64,000 nucleotides of DNA, from contig NC_077227.1 in NCBI RefSeq assembly GCF_027887165.1, positions 62,934,607 through 62,998,606 of the forward strand, in the 5' to 3' direction. This document shows positions 10,990-21,480 of this stretch, piece after piece; within the stretch, counting starts at the first letter, position 1; the number at the start of each line of letters is the position of its first letter. Source of the DNA: Monodelphis domestica. Taxonomy: Eukaryota; Chordata; Mammalia; Didelphimorphia; Didelphidae. The notes under the pieces were generated by a model. That model searched no databases. It saw only the letters and a program-made list of their open reading frames with translations, and had not been told where the DNA came from. A program made the translations under genes and the position numbers.

Positions 10990-11560
10990 ATGACTGATAA
11001 CATTTTAATTCACTTCTTTAAAGTGAATCATTGCTGGCAATAAGCTACCATCTTCCCAGGCTTATACCTACAGTGCAACCTTTTATTGTCCTTGGGGGTC
11101 GTTTGTTGCTTAAAATTCTTCTGAGATCATTCGATGCTCTGAGTCACAATCAGATAGCATCATGGGGAGAATATCTGTATTTAATAAATGGACTTTCAGA
11201 TTCATTAGCAGTTTGGGATCATTGAAGACAAAACAGTTTCCAAAATGCAATCAAATCTTGCCTCCTTCCTTCTCCCATTCAATTCTAGACTCAGTTCATG
11301 ATTCATCTGTAGTTGATGATAAGAGGGATGTCATAAAAAGCACATACTTCTCTCTCCCTTTGTTTTCCCTGTGTGGATAGTTTGGCCAATATCCTTTGCA
11401 TTACTACATCTATCATATGGGAAGATTAGCAGTGTTCTCTGGTTTGATGCAGTTAGCATGATATCATCTGTGAAGAGAAGATGTTGGGGAACCTCAGCAT
11501 AGGAAATAATTTTGTTTAGACCTTGCTTTTCCGAAGTGGGGAGGTTCAGATAATTTTTAT
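10990..11560 (-). mobile_element. RTE-type LINE remnant with degenerate YxDD motif
   Basis: A minus-strand frame at 11633-11331 reads QHLLFTDDIMLTASNQ, which matches the catalytic FADD-type motif of RTE reverse transcriptase. The order relative to the piece at 9.4-10.1 kb is wrong for one copy, so there are two insertions or a rearrangement. Confidence 0.6.
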
Positions 11561-11571
11561 TACTGCTGTTC

Positions 11572-11995
11572 CAGAGGCAGTGTGACATAGTGGATAGAGT
11601 ATTAGACTTGGAGTCTGGAAGGTCTGAGTTCAAATCCTGATACTGCTACTTAACTTGATAATGGTATGACTACGGGTGAATCATTTAACTTTTCTAAGAC
11701 TCAGTCAATTCTCTAAGACTTACCACTAAATTACAGGTGGCTTGGTAGAGAGCATTTTTCACACTGACAAAATCTGAGACCCTTCATTATGGCATAGTGG
11801 AAAGAGCCTGAGCTGTGGAATCCAGTCTGGAGTCAAAGATCTACTTTGATAACTGGCACCTATTTGTCCTTTGGCAAACCTCTCAACCTCCAGGAGCCTC
11901 AGTTTCCCCAACTGCAAAATGAGGAAGTTGGACTAGATGGTCTCTGAGACCCCTTCATCCTCTAGATCACTTATTTTGAGATCCTTGATATGCTG
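11572..11995 (+). repeat. two MIR/MON-type SINEs in tandem
   Basis: First copy: CAGTGTGACATAGTGGATAG, GAGTTCAAATCCTGATACTG. Second copy: GGCATAGTGGAAAGAGCCTG, GCCTCAGTTTCCCCAACTGC, GGACTAGATGGTCTCTGAG. Confidence 0.65.
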
Positions 11996-13100
11996 ATGTA
12001 TTATTGTCATGAACAATGAAGATTCAAGTATGTACATTGTCAGCAATCCTTCCCACCATTTTCTTTACTGAGTTATATACAAAGTAGAATTAGAAGAGAG
12101 ATTAAGAAATTGAATCAAGTGGTTTATTATAGTAAAAAAAAAGCAAATGGAATATGGTTTGGGTTTGGAGTGGGGTTAAAAGACATGATCTTTTCTTTAA
12201 ATTTCTTTTCCCACATGGAGCAGAGGCATCACTATGGATTCTTCCTAACCTTGAGGTTCATGACTTATGGGGAGGGATTGAGGATATTGGGCCTTCCCTA
12301 TGGGCAGGGCCAGTGACAGAGGCCCAGAGGATGTCAGGATGGATTAGGTGTCAGCAGGGGATGGAGGTACTATTTATTGTCCCTTTTAAATAGCATTTTA
12401 TGATGTGTTTTCTCCACGTTAGAAATGCAGAGTGCAATGGTGTTAACCATAAAGTATTCTGTCACTTGGTGTCTAGGTTGACAAGCTCAGTAAAAGCCCT
12501 GAATTATGGACACTTATTACTGGTACAACAAAGTCCAGCATCAGGGAAAAGACTTCTTTGGAAGAAGCCCAGCCTGAGGAAAGGAAGGACATTCTGCAAG
12601 TTGGAAAGCTCTGATGGATGTGTGTGGCCATGTCAAATCCAGGCCAGCAGTAGTCAAGCCAGCAGTAGGACACCTTTTTGCTAGGTCCACAGACAAATTT
12701 GAGATGGAAAAACTAGGAAAAGGCACCACAGAAAACTTATTAAACAGGTTGACATAGTCCTTGCATTGCAGGACTGGGTTATATCATGTACTTGGATAAA
12801 CATTAAACTAGAGTTAGAAGTTGTATATTCTTATCTCAGTAATGAGACAAAATTAGCCCAAGAAAAGGAGACTTTGCTCCAGGGTACCTACTGGTACCCA
12901 AAGGGCTATATAGGTATCCCTTACACATCATGGGAGTTAGGGAAAAGGTACCCCCACAATCTGAAAAATCCTTTTAAACTTTTTGGCTCTGCTTTTGTTA
13001 CAGAAAAAAGTCTGATCTTTTTCTTTTTCTTTTATGGGGTATTTACAGTATTTTATTGTAAATGTTGGGTTAAGTATGAATTTCTGAATATTTTCTGTAT
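11996..13100. other. unassigned
   Basis: About 1.1 kb without a repeat I recognise. Overlapping frames at 12110-12684 and 12766-13104 (up to 112 aa) lack domains, signal sequence or splice context. Confidence 0.4.
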
Positions 13101-13101
13101 T

Positions 13102-13292
13102 TGAATTCAAGTCTTCCTGATTCTGGGCCCAGCACTCTATCTGCTAAGCCACCTAGCTGCCTGCCTCCTAAGACCTACAGAGGTTAAGTGACTTTCCCAG
13201 GGAATGTCTGAGATCAGGTTTGAACTCAGGACCTCCTGTCTCCAGGCCTGGCTCTCTATCCACTAAACCTCTTGGCTGCCTCCCCTTTTTAC
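13102..13292 (-). repeat. SINE head plus SINE-A head, both antisense
   Basis: 13103-13165 ends CTAAGCCACCTAGCTGCC. 13166-13292 has TTAAGTGACTTTCCCAGGG, TCCAGGCCTGGCTCTCTATC and ends TTGGCTGCCTCCCC. Confidence 0.7.
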
Positions 13293-13690
13293 ACTTCTAG
13301 TGGTCATTTTGTTCGCAGCAGGGGCACCAACAAAATCCCATGCTCGGTAGCTAGGGTTTGCCAAGTGTAAAACTGATTTTGTTTCACTCCCATGTCCAGT
13401 TGATTCATTCAATGCCATGCCTATTCCCAATCCTGGTAATGGTATTGCCAGCAGAGGCTTCAAGTTTGTAGCTGGCAGAAACAGACAGAACCATCCCTCC
13501 AACAACAACTTGAAACTCATCAATCGATCTAAAGGCTCATGGAGAAGGTTTTCTCCCAGAACTCTTTTCATCCCAGGAGACATCAATAGAATCACATTCA
13601 AACAAGGGAATGGGTATTTCTTTGGATCCTACTTTTCTTGAATAGTTTGATGTCTTTAGGACACAATCATTTTAATCCTTGAACATTTCT
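13293..13690. other. unassigned
   Basis: Frames on both strands (13263-13601 minus, 13417-13641 plus) overlap, but neither resembles a known family. It is not a repeat I can name. Confidence 0.4.
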
Positions 13691-14198
13691 CCTCCCTCTC
13701 TTTTTTTCTCCCAGTAGAATGTAAGCTCCTTAAGGGGAGAAACTGTTTTTCATTTTTTCTTCATATCCCCAACAAAGACTACATATAGTACATATTTGAC
13801 ACATTTTGAATCAATGAATGACAGATTATACTTAGAGCATAGCCTCTCACTTCCTTCAAATCTCTCCCCACTCTGGTCCATTTCCTACTCAGCTGCCAAA
13901 ATGATCTTGCTAAATTGTGGATCTGTCTAGGTCATTTCCTTCCTCTGTTCAAGAAACTCCAGTGATTCCTTATTGTCTCCAGGATCAAATATGAAACGCT
14001 ATGTTTGGCTTTTAAAGCTCTTCTCAAACCAATCCCAAACTACTTTTCTAGTCTTTTTATATTTTGCTTCTCTCTATGTATTGTACAATCCAACAACAAT
14101 GGTCTCCTTGGGTGTTCAGTCCTCCAACAAGATGCTTCGTCTCCTGACTCTGTGGCTTTCCCCATACCATCTTGTATCCAACATCCTAGATTCCCTTT

Positions 14199-14650
14199 GG
14201 TGTTGTTTGGTCATTTCAGTCATTTGACTTTTTGTGACCTCATTTAGGGTTTTATTGGAAAAGACAATGGGGGGGGGGACAGTTGGGTGGATCAATGGAT
14301 AGAGAGCCATGTCTAGAGACAGGAGGTCCTTGGTTTAAATCTGGATTCAGACCTTCCTAGCTGTGTGATCCTGGGCAAGTCACTTAACTGCCATTGCTTA
14401 GCCTTTATAGCTCTTTTGCCTTAGAACCAATACACAGTATTGATTCTAAGACAGAATGTAAGGATTTAAAAAAATATTGGAATGGTTTGCCATTCCCTTC
14501 CCCAACTCATTTTATAAAGGAGGAAACTGAGGCCAACAGGGTTCAGTGATTTGTCCAGGGCCATAACTCATAAATGTCTGAGGTCAAGTTTGAACTCAAG
14601 ATGATGGCCCTTCCTGATTTAAGGCCTGGCATACCACCACCTAATTGCCC
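14199..14650 (-). repeat. SINE-B copy inside L2, itself split by a SINE-A
   Basis: TTTGGTCATTTCAGTCATTT and the CCTCATTTAGGGTTTTATTGG part lie before 14270. TGGAATGGTTTGCCATTCCC and GAGGAAACTGAGGCCAACAG resume at 14478. This gives a three-level nest: SINE-A in SINE-B in L2. Confidence 0.75.
14272..14476 (+). repeat. SINE-A copy, youngest layer of the nest
   Basis: ACAGTTGGGTGGATCAATGG, TGTGTGATCCTGGGCAAGTC and TATTGATTCTAAGACAGAAT, preceded by a G9 run at 14270-14278. Confidence 0.85.
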
Positions 14651-14945
14651 TGGATTCCCTAATTTTCTTCAAAACAACTCAAATCCCACATTATTCCAGA
14701 AGCCTTCTTAGTCTTTTCCCTTCCCTTTGTACTTCCCTGGGTCCCTTCCCTCAGAGATTTCAGTTTCCTCTGTATTTTTTTTTTTGCATGTACATAGTTA
14801 TTTGCATTTAGATTCTCCCATTAGAATGGGAGCTCTTTGAGAGTAAGGACTGTTTTCCCCTTTCTTTGTATCCCCAGCACTTAGTACAGTGCCTGGTACA
14901 TAGTAGGTACTTTATCAACTTTTGTTGACTTATCAGTTGATTTCA

Positions 14946-15340
14946 GACATTTCCAGTCACCTATTCACCACCACCTCAAATTAACCACATCATTGAATTT
15001 AGAGTCTAATCAGCACCCCATCACACTTCTCTGTGAGAGTGATGAAGGAAAGAAAATCTCATGAAAACATCTGTAGCTGGCTGCTTTATTTGAGCCACTG
15101 AAGCAGGGGCACAGAGCTGAAAAAAAAAGTAAGAAAAAAGACAGAAGCAGCCCAGGGTTCAGAACTGCTTCTTCCCTAGAAGCCACTCTGCAGAAACTCT
15201 GGTCATATTGGGACTTGCATTTCCAGGATGGGATCAACTGATTGATGGACCACAGGTCTATGGGGCAAAGTGATTGCAAGACACTCCACGATGGATCAGT
15301 GAGATTTATGTCTTGAGGGCAAAACCTCCCACGTGGGAAC
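14946..15340. other. unassigned
   Basis: No repeat or exon recognised; a minus-strand 110-aa frame at 15010-15342 has no domain. Confidence 0.4.
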
Positions 15341-15341
15341 A

Positions 15342-15716
15342 TGGGATCATAGATTTAGAGCTGGAAGGATCTCAGAGGTCATCTGGTTCAATGTCCTCAT
15401 TTTACTGGTGGGGAAACTATCATCTAGAATAGAAAAAAATACTTGCTCAATGTCATATTCAGAAAAGGTGACAAAGTAGAGATTTGAATCTAAGTCCTCT
15501 AATTCAAAATCCAACACTAAAAAAAAGTTTGCCTTCTTTCTTAGAATCAATACTGTGTATTGGTTCTAAGGCAGAAGAGTGGTAAGGGCTAGGCAATGGA
15601 AGTTATCTGACTTGCTCAGGGTCACACAGCTAGAAAGTATCTGAGACCAGATTTGAACCCAGGACCCTCCCACCTTTAGACCTGTCTCTCTATCCACTGA
15701 ATCACTAGCTGTCCTC
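15342..15716 (-). repeat. MIR/MON-type SINE followed by SINE-A, both antisense
   Basis: 15342-15510: GATTTAGAGCTGGAAGGATC. 15518-15716 is a complete SINE-A with reversed tail TTAGAATCAATACTGTGTAT and head CCACTGAATCACTAGCTGTCC. Confidence 0.75.
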
Positions 15717-15900
15717 TCATTTTGGGGGGAAAATGCTGTTTTTTCCCAATTTCCCAATTTTTCCCCATTTCCCAATGTCCTACCCACAGCTTACTAACCA
15801 AGGAAACCTCTGTTGTAATGGAATTTATAGTTAAACAAAACAAACCAATACACTGCCCAATAGCAAGGGAGTGAGGCATAGATTATCAGAACTTTGATAT

Positions 15901-16027
15901 ATGCAGTGACCAAGCTTGACTTAGGAGAATTATCAACGAACTATTTGTCTCTTTCTTCCAAGATGTGGCTGTAGGAGGGACAAATAATTCATTGCTAATC
16001 CTCCTAAATCAAGCTTGGTCACTGCAT
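15901..16027. repeat. long imperfect palindrome (hairpin, about 46-bp arms)
   Basis: The left arm starts ATGCAGTGACCAAGCTTGA at 15901. The right arm, read as reverse complement from 16027, starts with the same 19 bases. The first 27 positions differ once, and about 41 of the first 47 match; several differences are T/C pairs that would still pair as G-U in RNA. The loop is about 35 nt. It could be the fused ends of a small DNA transposon (MITE) or a precursor-like hairpin. It sits between a SINE-A and an L1 fragment. Confidence 0.75.
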
Positions 16028-16029
16028 GG

Positions 16030-16215
16030 CTCAGAATTCTGCTTTCTAATGTTGCTTTCCATTATTGCAGCCATTATATAGACCATGTTCTTGGTACTGC
16101 TCATTTTACCTGGCTCCAATTCATATAGGTCTTCCCAAGTTTCTCTGAAATCTTCATATCAGTTGGTTCTCATTGGTACAACTATATTCTCATAATCTTA
16201 ACACTAACCGACTCT
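16030..16215 (-). mobile_element. L1 3' fragment, antisense
   Basis: CTGGCTCCAATTCATATAGG, TCTTCCCAAGTTTCTCTGAA are typical of marsupial L1 3' sequence on the reverse strand. Confidence 0.5.
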
Positions 16216-16239
16216 GCCAAGACATTAGGCAGGGAAATT

Positions 16240-16450
16240 TGTGTCCTTTTGGAATGGTTGGTCAAAGCTAAGAGAGGCAAATTTTGGGGAGAAGCAGAGA
16301 AACCAGGATGTCTCTAGTGGCATTGGGGCAGTCCCTTAGAGGTCTTCAAGTAGACGTTTGTTATGGTCCAGAGGATTCCTTTCTAGGCAGGGTTGGACGA
16401 GGGCTTTGGAGGTCTCTCCCAACATTCAAATGCTGTGATTCTGAGGGAGC
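16240..16450 (+). repeat. CR1/L3-type LINE 3' end
   Basis: GGTCTTCAAGTAGACGTTTG, GGATTCCTTTCTAGGCAGGG and GTCTCTCCCAACATTCAAAT follow the family's 3' end. Confidence 0.6.
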
Positions 16451-17180
16451 TTGTAGGGACAAAAGTTAACTTCTTAATCAAGGGCCATTTGAGGAGCTGA
16501 GAAGAATTAGATATTACTGAGCAGGGGAATAACTTGCATTTCTGGAGAATGTCTATGGATCTGTAATGAGGACTCATAGGTAGCACTCTGGGTTCCTGGG
16601 AGATGAGTCCTTCCGATGGTTCAATATTTGTCAGAGGAGAGAGAGCCCCTGTCAGTCCCCAGTCTCTAGGGACTAGTTAAAAGAGAGGTACTAAAAGTGT
16701 CAGGCCTGGGTGTTAATTGCCCCATCTAAATTAATACAGTTGTAATATTTATTGGAATGCAGCAATCAAATCCTCTCCAGCTTGATGAGGAGGAGGTGGG
16801 GAGGCATAAGGCAGTTATCTAAGGATGGCTCCCAGAGGGACAGCAGACAATAGGGGATGATGGGGGCAGAGGATGGAGGTAATGGTGCAGCTGAAGTCCT
16901 CTTGCTCTATTTTGGCCTTAGTGCGTTCATGGTTGCTGTGCTGCTTCTTCCCCACCGGTCCCTCCTGTTGCATCATGTACCTTTGCAGCATTGAGGCTGT
17001 AGCTGGTGATTAATGAGAGAGCAGGCTGACTTCTCTGCAGGCAGCTGTCTAACTCGATGAAGTAGAAAGCCATTTTAATTCAAGATTATTAGTGCAGCCT
17101 CTGAAGGGCTCAGTGAAGGGAGGAAAGCAGGGTGACAAAGTCAGCTGTGTGTTCCTGCTTCTGTGTGTTCAGGTTAGAAG
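16451..17180. other. repeat-poor block, candidate conserved non-coding DNA
   Basis: About 700 bp without recognisable repeats and with higher complexity than the surroundings, including GTTGCATCATGTACCTTTGC, GGTGATTAATGAGAGAGC and GCCATTTTAATTCAAGATTA. No ORF or splice structure. Confidence 0.35.
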
Positions 17181-17184
17181 GGGA

Positions 17185-17620
17185 CAGGTGAAGGATCATC
17201 ACTAAAGTTAGAAGGGACTTCAGGGGTCAATTAATCACAACCCTTCATTTTACAGATGGGAAAACTGAGAGCCCCAGAGGTAAAGTGACTTTTCCAAGGT
17301 CACATGGGTATTAAGTAAGATTTGAATCCAGATCCTCAGAATCTAGATTCATTGAATCTCTTTCCATTGTCTTATGATTTTTTCTCTGGACAGCAAAGTG
17401 GTGAAAGTCATGATTCTTTTTTTGAAAGGAAGAAAAAAGAAGTGAAATTCAAGATTCAAATTCCTAAAAACTTGATATTTGTCGTGTGAAAAATGAATCA
17501 ACAGTGGTTCCTCATAGGTAACAAAACAAAGTTTCAGAATTTAAGAGTTGGAAGGGACTTCCGAAGCCTTTTAGTCCAATTCATACAAAAAAGGAATGCC
17601 CATTCTAACCACATACATCT
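17185..17620 (-). repeat. MIR and start of a CR1/L3 piece
   Basis: 17200-17375 is an antisense MIR (CATTTTACAGATGGGAAAAC, GTGACTTTTCCAAGGTCAC). 17540-17620 has TTAAGAGTTGGAAGGGACTT, as at the border of CR1/L3-type repeats. Confidence 0.6.
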
Positions 17621-17639
17621 CTGCTTCAATCTTTATTCT

Positions 17640-18300
17640 GAAATTTAATGCTCTCTAACATCTAACATCTAACATCTCCCTACCATCTCTGATTTCATCT
17701 TTTAGTATTTTCCCAAATGTTCCTGCTCAATCTGGCTTCCTTCTTGGTATCTGAACTCTGTATATCCTCCTCCCCCACACTTTTCCTCCTTGCCACACCA
17801 CTCCATATCCCAATTCTATTGTTCATACTATTCCTTCTTACTTCTAGAAATGTACTCTTTATTTTTTCCTTCATCTCTCTATCCTACAGAAGGCAGAATG
17901 GGTATAGAGCAAAAGAGGCTTGCTTTAGGAACCAGATAGGGGCTCACATCCTAGTGCTAAAAATTACTCAATATCACGCTGGAAGATCCCCATTACTCCT
18001 TTCTCACATTGGCGGGTTTCTTTCAGAAAAATCCATTTTGAGGAAGTTATTATAGATAGCCATCTTCATTTCTTTCCTGGTTCTGCCTTTAAGTCTCCAA
18101 ACTTTGCCACCATGTTCCATTTGTCCCACTCTGGTTTTTTGTTTTTTGTTCCTTTTCACATGTTGCCTTCTTCCATTAGAATATAAGCTCCTTGAGGGTA
18201 GGAGATGACTTTATTTTTGCATGAATTTATATCCTGGTACTTAGCAGAATGACTGGCACATATTAAGAGGTTAATAAATTTAATAAGTATTGTGTGCTTT
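17640..18300 (+). repeat. L2-type LINE 3' region
   Basis: T/C-rich decayed L2 coding side, ending with GAATATAAGCTCCTTGAGGG and GTACTTAGCAGAATGACTGG. The 112-aa frame at 17717-18055 lies within it. Confidence 0.5.
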
Positions 18301-18349
18301 GGCAGTCTGTTTGATGTATGATGATATCTCTTTGGTATTAAAATTTGAT

Positions 18350-18530
18350 CCATGTTGTAGTCAGGATTAATTAATTCAACAAGCAATCAGAGGTCCAGTC
18401 CAATGTAGGAGGCACTCTGGTAGACCTAGGGTTATAAAGACAAAAATGAAACAGGTTCTGACTTCAAAGAACTTGCATCCTGGTGAGGGGAAGGGAACAT
18501 ATCAACACATGCATAGAATCTTATCCCTAG
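18350..18530 (+). repeat. family-R fragment
   Basis: TTCAACAAGCAATCAGAGGT, AGGAGGCACTCTGGTAGACC and CTTCAAAGAACTTGCATCCT. Confidence 0.5.
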
Positions 18531-18531
18531 T

Positions 18532-18620
18532 ACAGTGATGGCAAATCTTTTAGAGACCACTCCCTACCACCTTTTTCCTCCTGACCTATTGTTCATTTAT
18601 ATAGGGAATTCTGGTGAGGA
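18532..18620. mobile_element. truncated relative of the hAT element at 36.2 kb
   Basis: CAGTGATGGCAAATCTTTTAG matches the TIR side of 36194-36506; the other end is missing. Confidence 0.5.
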
Positions 18621-18699
18621 AACTCAATGTCAGTCAGCTTCTGTTCTGTACCCTATGGTCTCTGTTTATTTTGTTTGTACTTGTTTTCTATGTAGGTAT

Positions 18700-18950
18700 T
18701 TCTCACCTTTGCCTTCTTAGGTCTTTGAGAGCAGGGACAGTTTCATTTTCGCCTTTATATCTTCTGTGCCTAGGATATAACAGGCATTTAATAAATGTTT
18801 TTAAATGGATCAAACTCTTAGGGACATTGAAATCCAAGAATCTTCCTCCACTTCCCCCCATTCACATATGTTAGGTGAAATTTGAACCCAAGTTTTCATG
18901 ACTGAAGCTAGCTCTATATCTATTGGACCATTTGTCTCTCAACTGGCTCC
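18700..18950 (+). repeat. L2 3' end and SINE head fragment
   Basis: TAGGTCTTTGAGAGCAGGGA, GGCATTTAATAAATGTTTTT, then AATTTGAACCCAAGTTTTCA at 18880. Confidence 0.5.
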
Positions 18951-19605
18951 ATCCAAAGCTGCTTCTGAATAATGTTTGTTGATTTAGAGAATAAATGAAA
19001 ACCACAGCAGTGGCCTTGGATGGAGCCCATACTTGCTTAGAGTAAGGGGCTGGTCATAAAGTAGAAGAGAATAACAGATATAAAATCAGAAACTCACTCA
19101 CTTCTTTTAAAAATCTCTTAACTACACCTTGCTGCTAATAAGCTGGCACCTCAACAGCAGAAGTAATTATAACAGAGCTCTGTCCAACCAGCATACAGAA
19201 GCAAAAATAAACTCTACCCTGGATTGCATGGAGAAGAGGTTCCCATTCATTTTCTCTGATACCCTAAGCATGCCACCTCTCTCCTTTTTTTTTTTTTTAA
19301 ATTTCATCCTTGCCAGGCTAAATTCTGCCCAGCAAAAGACTTCCCTTTAGCAATAGCAGTGGCAGCTTTAGGGTAGGATGGCTTGAGAAGAGCCACTGGA
19401 GATGAGGAGATGCTAATAATATGGAAATAAGAAATCAGACTCAAGGCTGGGCCAGCTGCCAGATTGAGGCCCTGCTTCTAATTGAGGAGTCTGAACAGTA
19501 AGAGATGGCCAGGCACCTGGTGAAACACTGAGGCACAAAATTCTTTTTTTATATTCATAAGTAGTGACCTATGACACTGACCCTTAGGAAAAACCACCTA
19601 TTTCT
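18951..19605. other. unassigned
   Basis: No repeat or exon recognised, apart from a T12 run near 19290. Confidence 0.4.
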
Positions 19606-19609
19606 TTGT

Positions 19610-20000
19610 GCTTTAAAAAATAATTATGAAACTGCCTTACACTTGTATGGTGCTTTGTGGTTAATAACCACAATCTCATTTATTCTTTTTGGGAATGAAG
19701 AGAAGGTATTACTATCCTCATTTTAAAGATGACAGAACTGGTATTACTAATTGCTTCTACTAATTAGAGGAAGCTGATGGCTCAGTGGCTACAATAGGGA
19801 ACTGGGATTCAGGAAGACTTGAGTTAAAATCCAGCCTCAGATACTTTTCCCTAGTTGTATGATCCTGTGCAAGTCACTTAACCTCTGATTGCCTGATAAA
19901 AAGATCCACTGGAGAGGGAAATGGCAAACTGCTCCAGCATCTTTGCTAATAAAACTCCATATTTTTATTGTCCAGTCTGTCAGACACAGCACAAAAACTA
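19610..20000. repeat. MIR (-) followed by SINE-B (+)
   Basis: 19625-19745: TGGTGCTTTGTGGTTAATAA, a reversed MIR core. 19765-19990: AGCTGATGGCTCAGTGGCTA, GCAAGTCACTTAACCTCTG, GGAAATGGCAAACTGCTCC, GTCTGTCAGACACAGCAC. Confidence 0.65.
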
Positions 20001-20009
20001 TGCTCTGGG

Positions 20010-20480
20010 TACAAACAATGACAATACTTTCAATTTTTCAAGACAGCTATCATTCCCTTCCCTCTTACCCCATAAATCTCTTCTGTTCTTTAGGCCAAAA
20101 TCTCTATTCTCTTCAGGTGATCCTTAGATGGCATGGCCTGGAGGAGGCCCTTATCATCTTGGTGGCTTTCTTCCAGATAAACTACAGCTTGGCAATGTAT
20201 TGCTTAAACTTTGGGAAATGACCCCAGTGCTGTCTTTACTTTCTTGCTGTCCCCTAACCATTCACAGCTAAATTTCATTTTACTGCTCTTTCCACTTGCT
20301 TGATTTGAGGAGGGGGATTTTTATTTAAAGGTGATATAGTAGAAAAAGCATAGCATAGAGGTAATTGTAAGATCTAAGCTTTAGCTTTTATTCTGCCAAT
20401 AGCTTTGTGGCCTTGAGGAAATGATATAGTTGGGCTAAACAATCTCTGGGGAGTCCATGGATCCTTCCATTGTTCACAGT
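20010..20480. other. unassigned with a weak SINE head fragment
   Basis: 20330-20430 has GATATAGTAGAAAAAGCATAG and a decayed tRNA-like head. The rest is not recognised. Confidence 0.4.
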
Positions 20481-20494
20481 CTACAGAAATATCT

Positions 20495-20622
20495 CGAATC
20501 AAGAACAAATATTCCTTAAGCACCCACTACGTGCATGATGGATTCTTTGCTAGGTGCTGGGGATTCAAAAACAAAAATGAAAGAGTACTTGTTTTCAAGG
20601 AGCTCCCATTGCAGATGATTAA
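20495..20622 (+). repeat. family-R 5' fragment
   Basis: TTCCTTAAGCACCCACTACG, TTGCTAGGTGCTGGGGATTC and CAAGGAGCTCCCATTGCAG. Confidence 0.6.
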
Positions 20623-20630
20623 AAAAAATA

Positions 20631-20919
20631 TTTGGTCTCTTTCTCTTGCCCAGTCTGGAAGAGCAGCAGCCATTCATAGACCTAATCCCAATATTTTCTT
20701 AGCACAGAAGCTTTTAGCTGCTCCATTATTATGACCAGTACTTGTTTGTCTCTCTAAAGGCAGTCTAGTGGCTCTCCACACTCAGAGACTCGCCATATTA
20801 GTGCTAACAGTGCAGACACTTTATCATCTGCTTCAGAACTCCCCGAATCAACAGATCACTGGCCTTGGCCTCCCCCAGTAGCTGGCATTATATTACAGGC
20901 ATGTGCCACCATGCCTGGC
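20631..20919 (-). pseudogene. RN7SL: 7SL RNA (SRP RNA) pseudogene, near full length
   Basis: Read on the minus strand, this stretch follows 7SL RNA from end to end. It starts GCCAGGCATGGTGGCACATG and CCTGTAAT at 20919. Next come CCAGCTACT and GGGGAGGC, a GGGAGTTCTG segment, TGTCTGCACT, TAATATGG, the S-domain stretch GGAGCAG..TAAAAGCTTCTGTGCTAA, TATGAATGGC, and the closing CCAGACTGGGCAAGAGAAAGAGACC. The length of about 289 nt is close to the usual 299. There are many scattered substitutions and a small insertion near the first hairpin, so it is old. After the 3' end comes a short T-run rather than an A-tail, and I could not find clear target-site duplications. 7SL guides signal-peptide-bearing ribosomes to the ER as part of SRP; this copy is unlikely to be functional. 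Confidence 0.8.
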
Positions 20920-21289
20920 TAAATGAATCTTAATCATCATCAAATCCAACCCCCTAATTTTATAACAAGGTGGAGTGACACAAGGCCACACTGTTGCAGC
21001 AGCTGAGTGCTGTCCATGGTTCACATCCTTCAGAGCGTAGGGCCTCTCTGTACTGAGCTAAAAATGGCACATGCTTATAATAGTTGCATGTCTTTCCCAT
21101 CCCCCTCACTTACCAGCTGCAAAACATTAGGTATAATTTCACCCATCCAATAGCCTGTGCCACTACTAAAAGAGCTCCATGAGGAGTGTAAGACTCACCA
21201 ATCACCTCTTTTTTTAATTCATTTTTTAAAATTAGTATTTCTTTTCTCTCCTCATCTTCTACCCTACAAATAAAACTCTTTAAAATATG

Positions 21290-21480
21290 CCTAGTCAAGA
21301 AAAATAAATGAGTACATTAATCAAGAAAAGGACATCTCATTTTGCATGTTTAGTCTATCACTTCTCTTTCAGGGGGGCTGGATAACATTCTTCATTATTG
21401 GTCATCTGGAATCAAGGTTGGTCATTATGTTGATTAGAGTTATGCCAGCTTTAGTCCTATGTGCGTTAACCACTCTCTCA
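21290..21480 (-). mobile_element. L1 3' fragment, antisense
   Basis: TTATTGGTCATCTGGAATCA, AGGTTGGTCATTATGTTGAT and TAGAGTTATGCC follow reversed marsupial L1 3' sequence. Confidence 0.5.

Larger units (their letters stand above)
13695..14945 (+). mobile_element. L2-type LINE 3' ends, the longer one interrupted by nested SINEs
   Basis: 13695-13830 is an L2 terminus (GAATGTAAGCTCCTTAAGGG). 13850-14198 is the L2 RT end and 3' part (CAGCTGCCAAAATGATCTTG, CTTTTAAAGCTCTTCTCAAAC). After the nested SINEs it resumes at 14650 and ends with GAATGGGAGCTCTTTGAGAG, CAGCACTTAGTACAGTGCCT. Confidence 0.65.

Noticed and set aside
12110..13104. Frames of 68-112 aa suggesting a small gene
   Set aside because: No domain, no signal peptide, overlapping alternatives in several frames, no exon borders.
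13263..13641. 112-aa minus and 74-aa plus frames
   Set aside because: Part lies in an antisense SINE head; no similarity recognised.
20880..20920. Alu element or primate contamination
   Set aside because: The match continues through the 7SL S domain, which Alu lacks, and marsupial repeats surround it.
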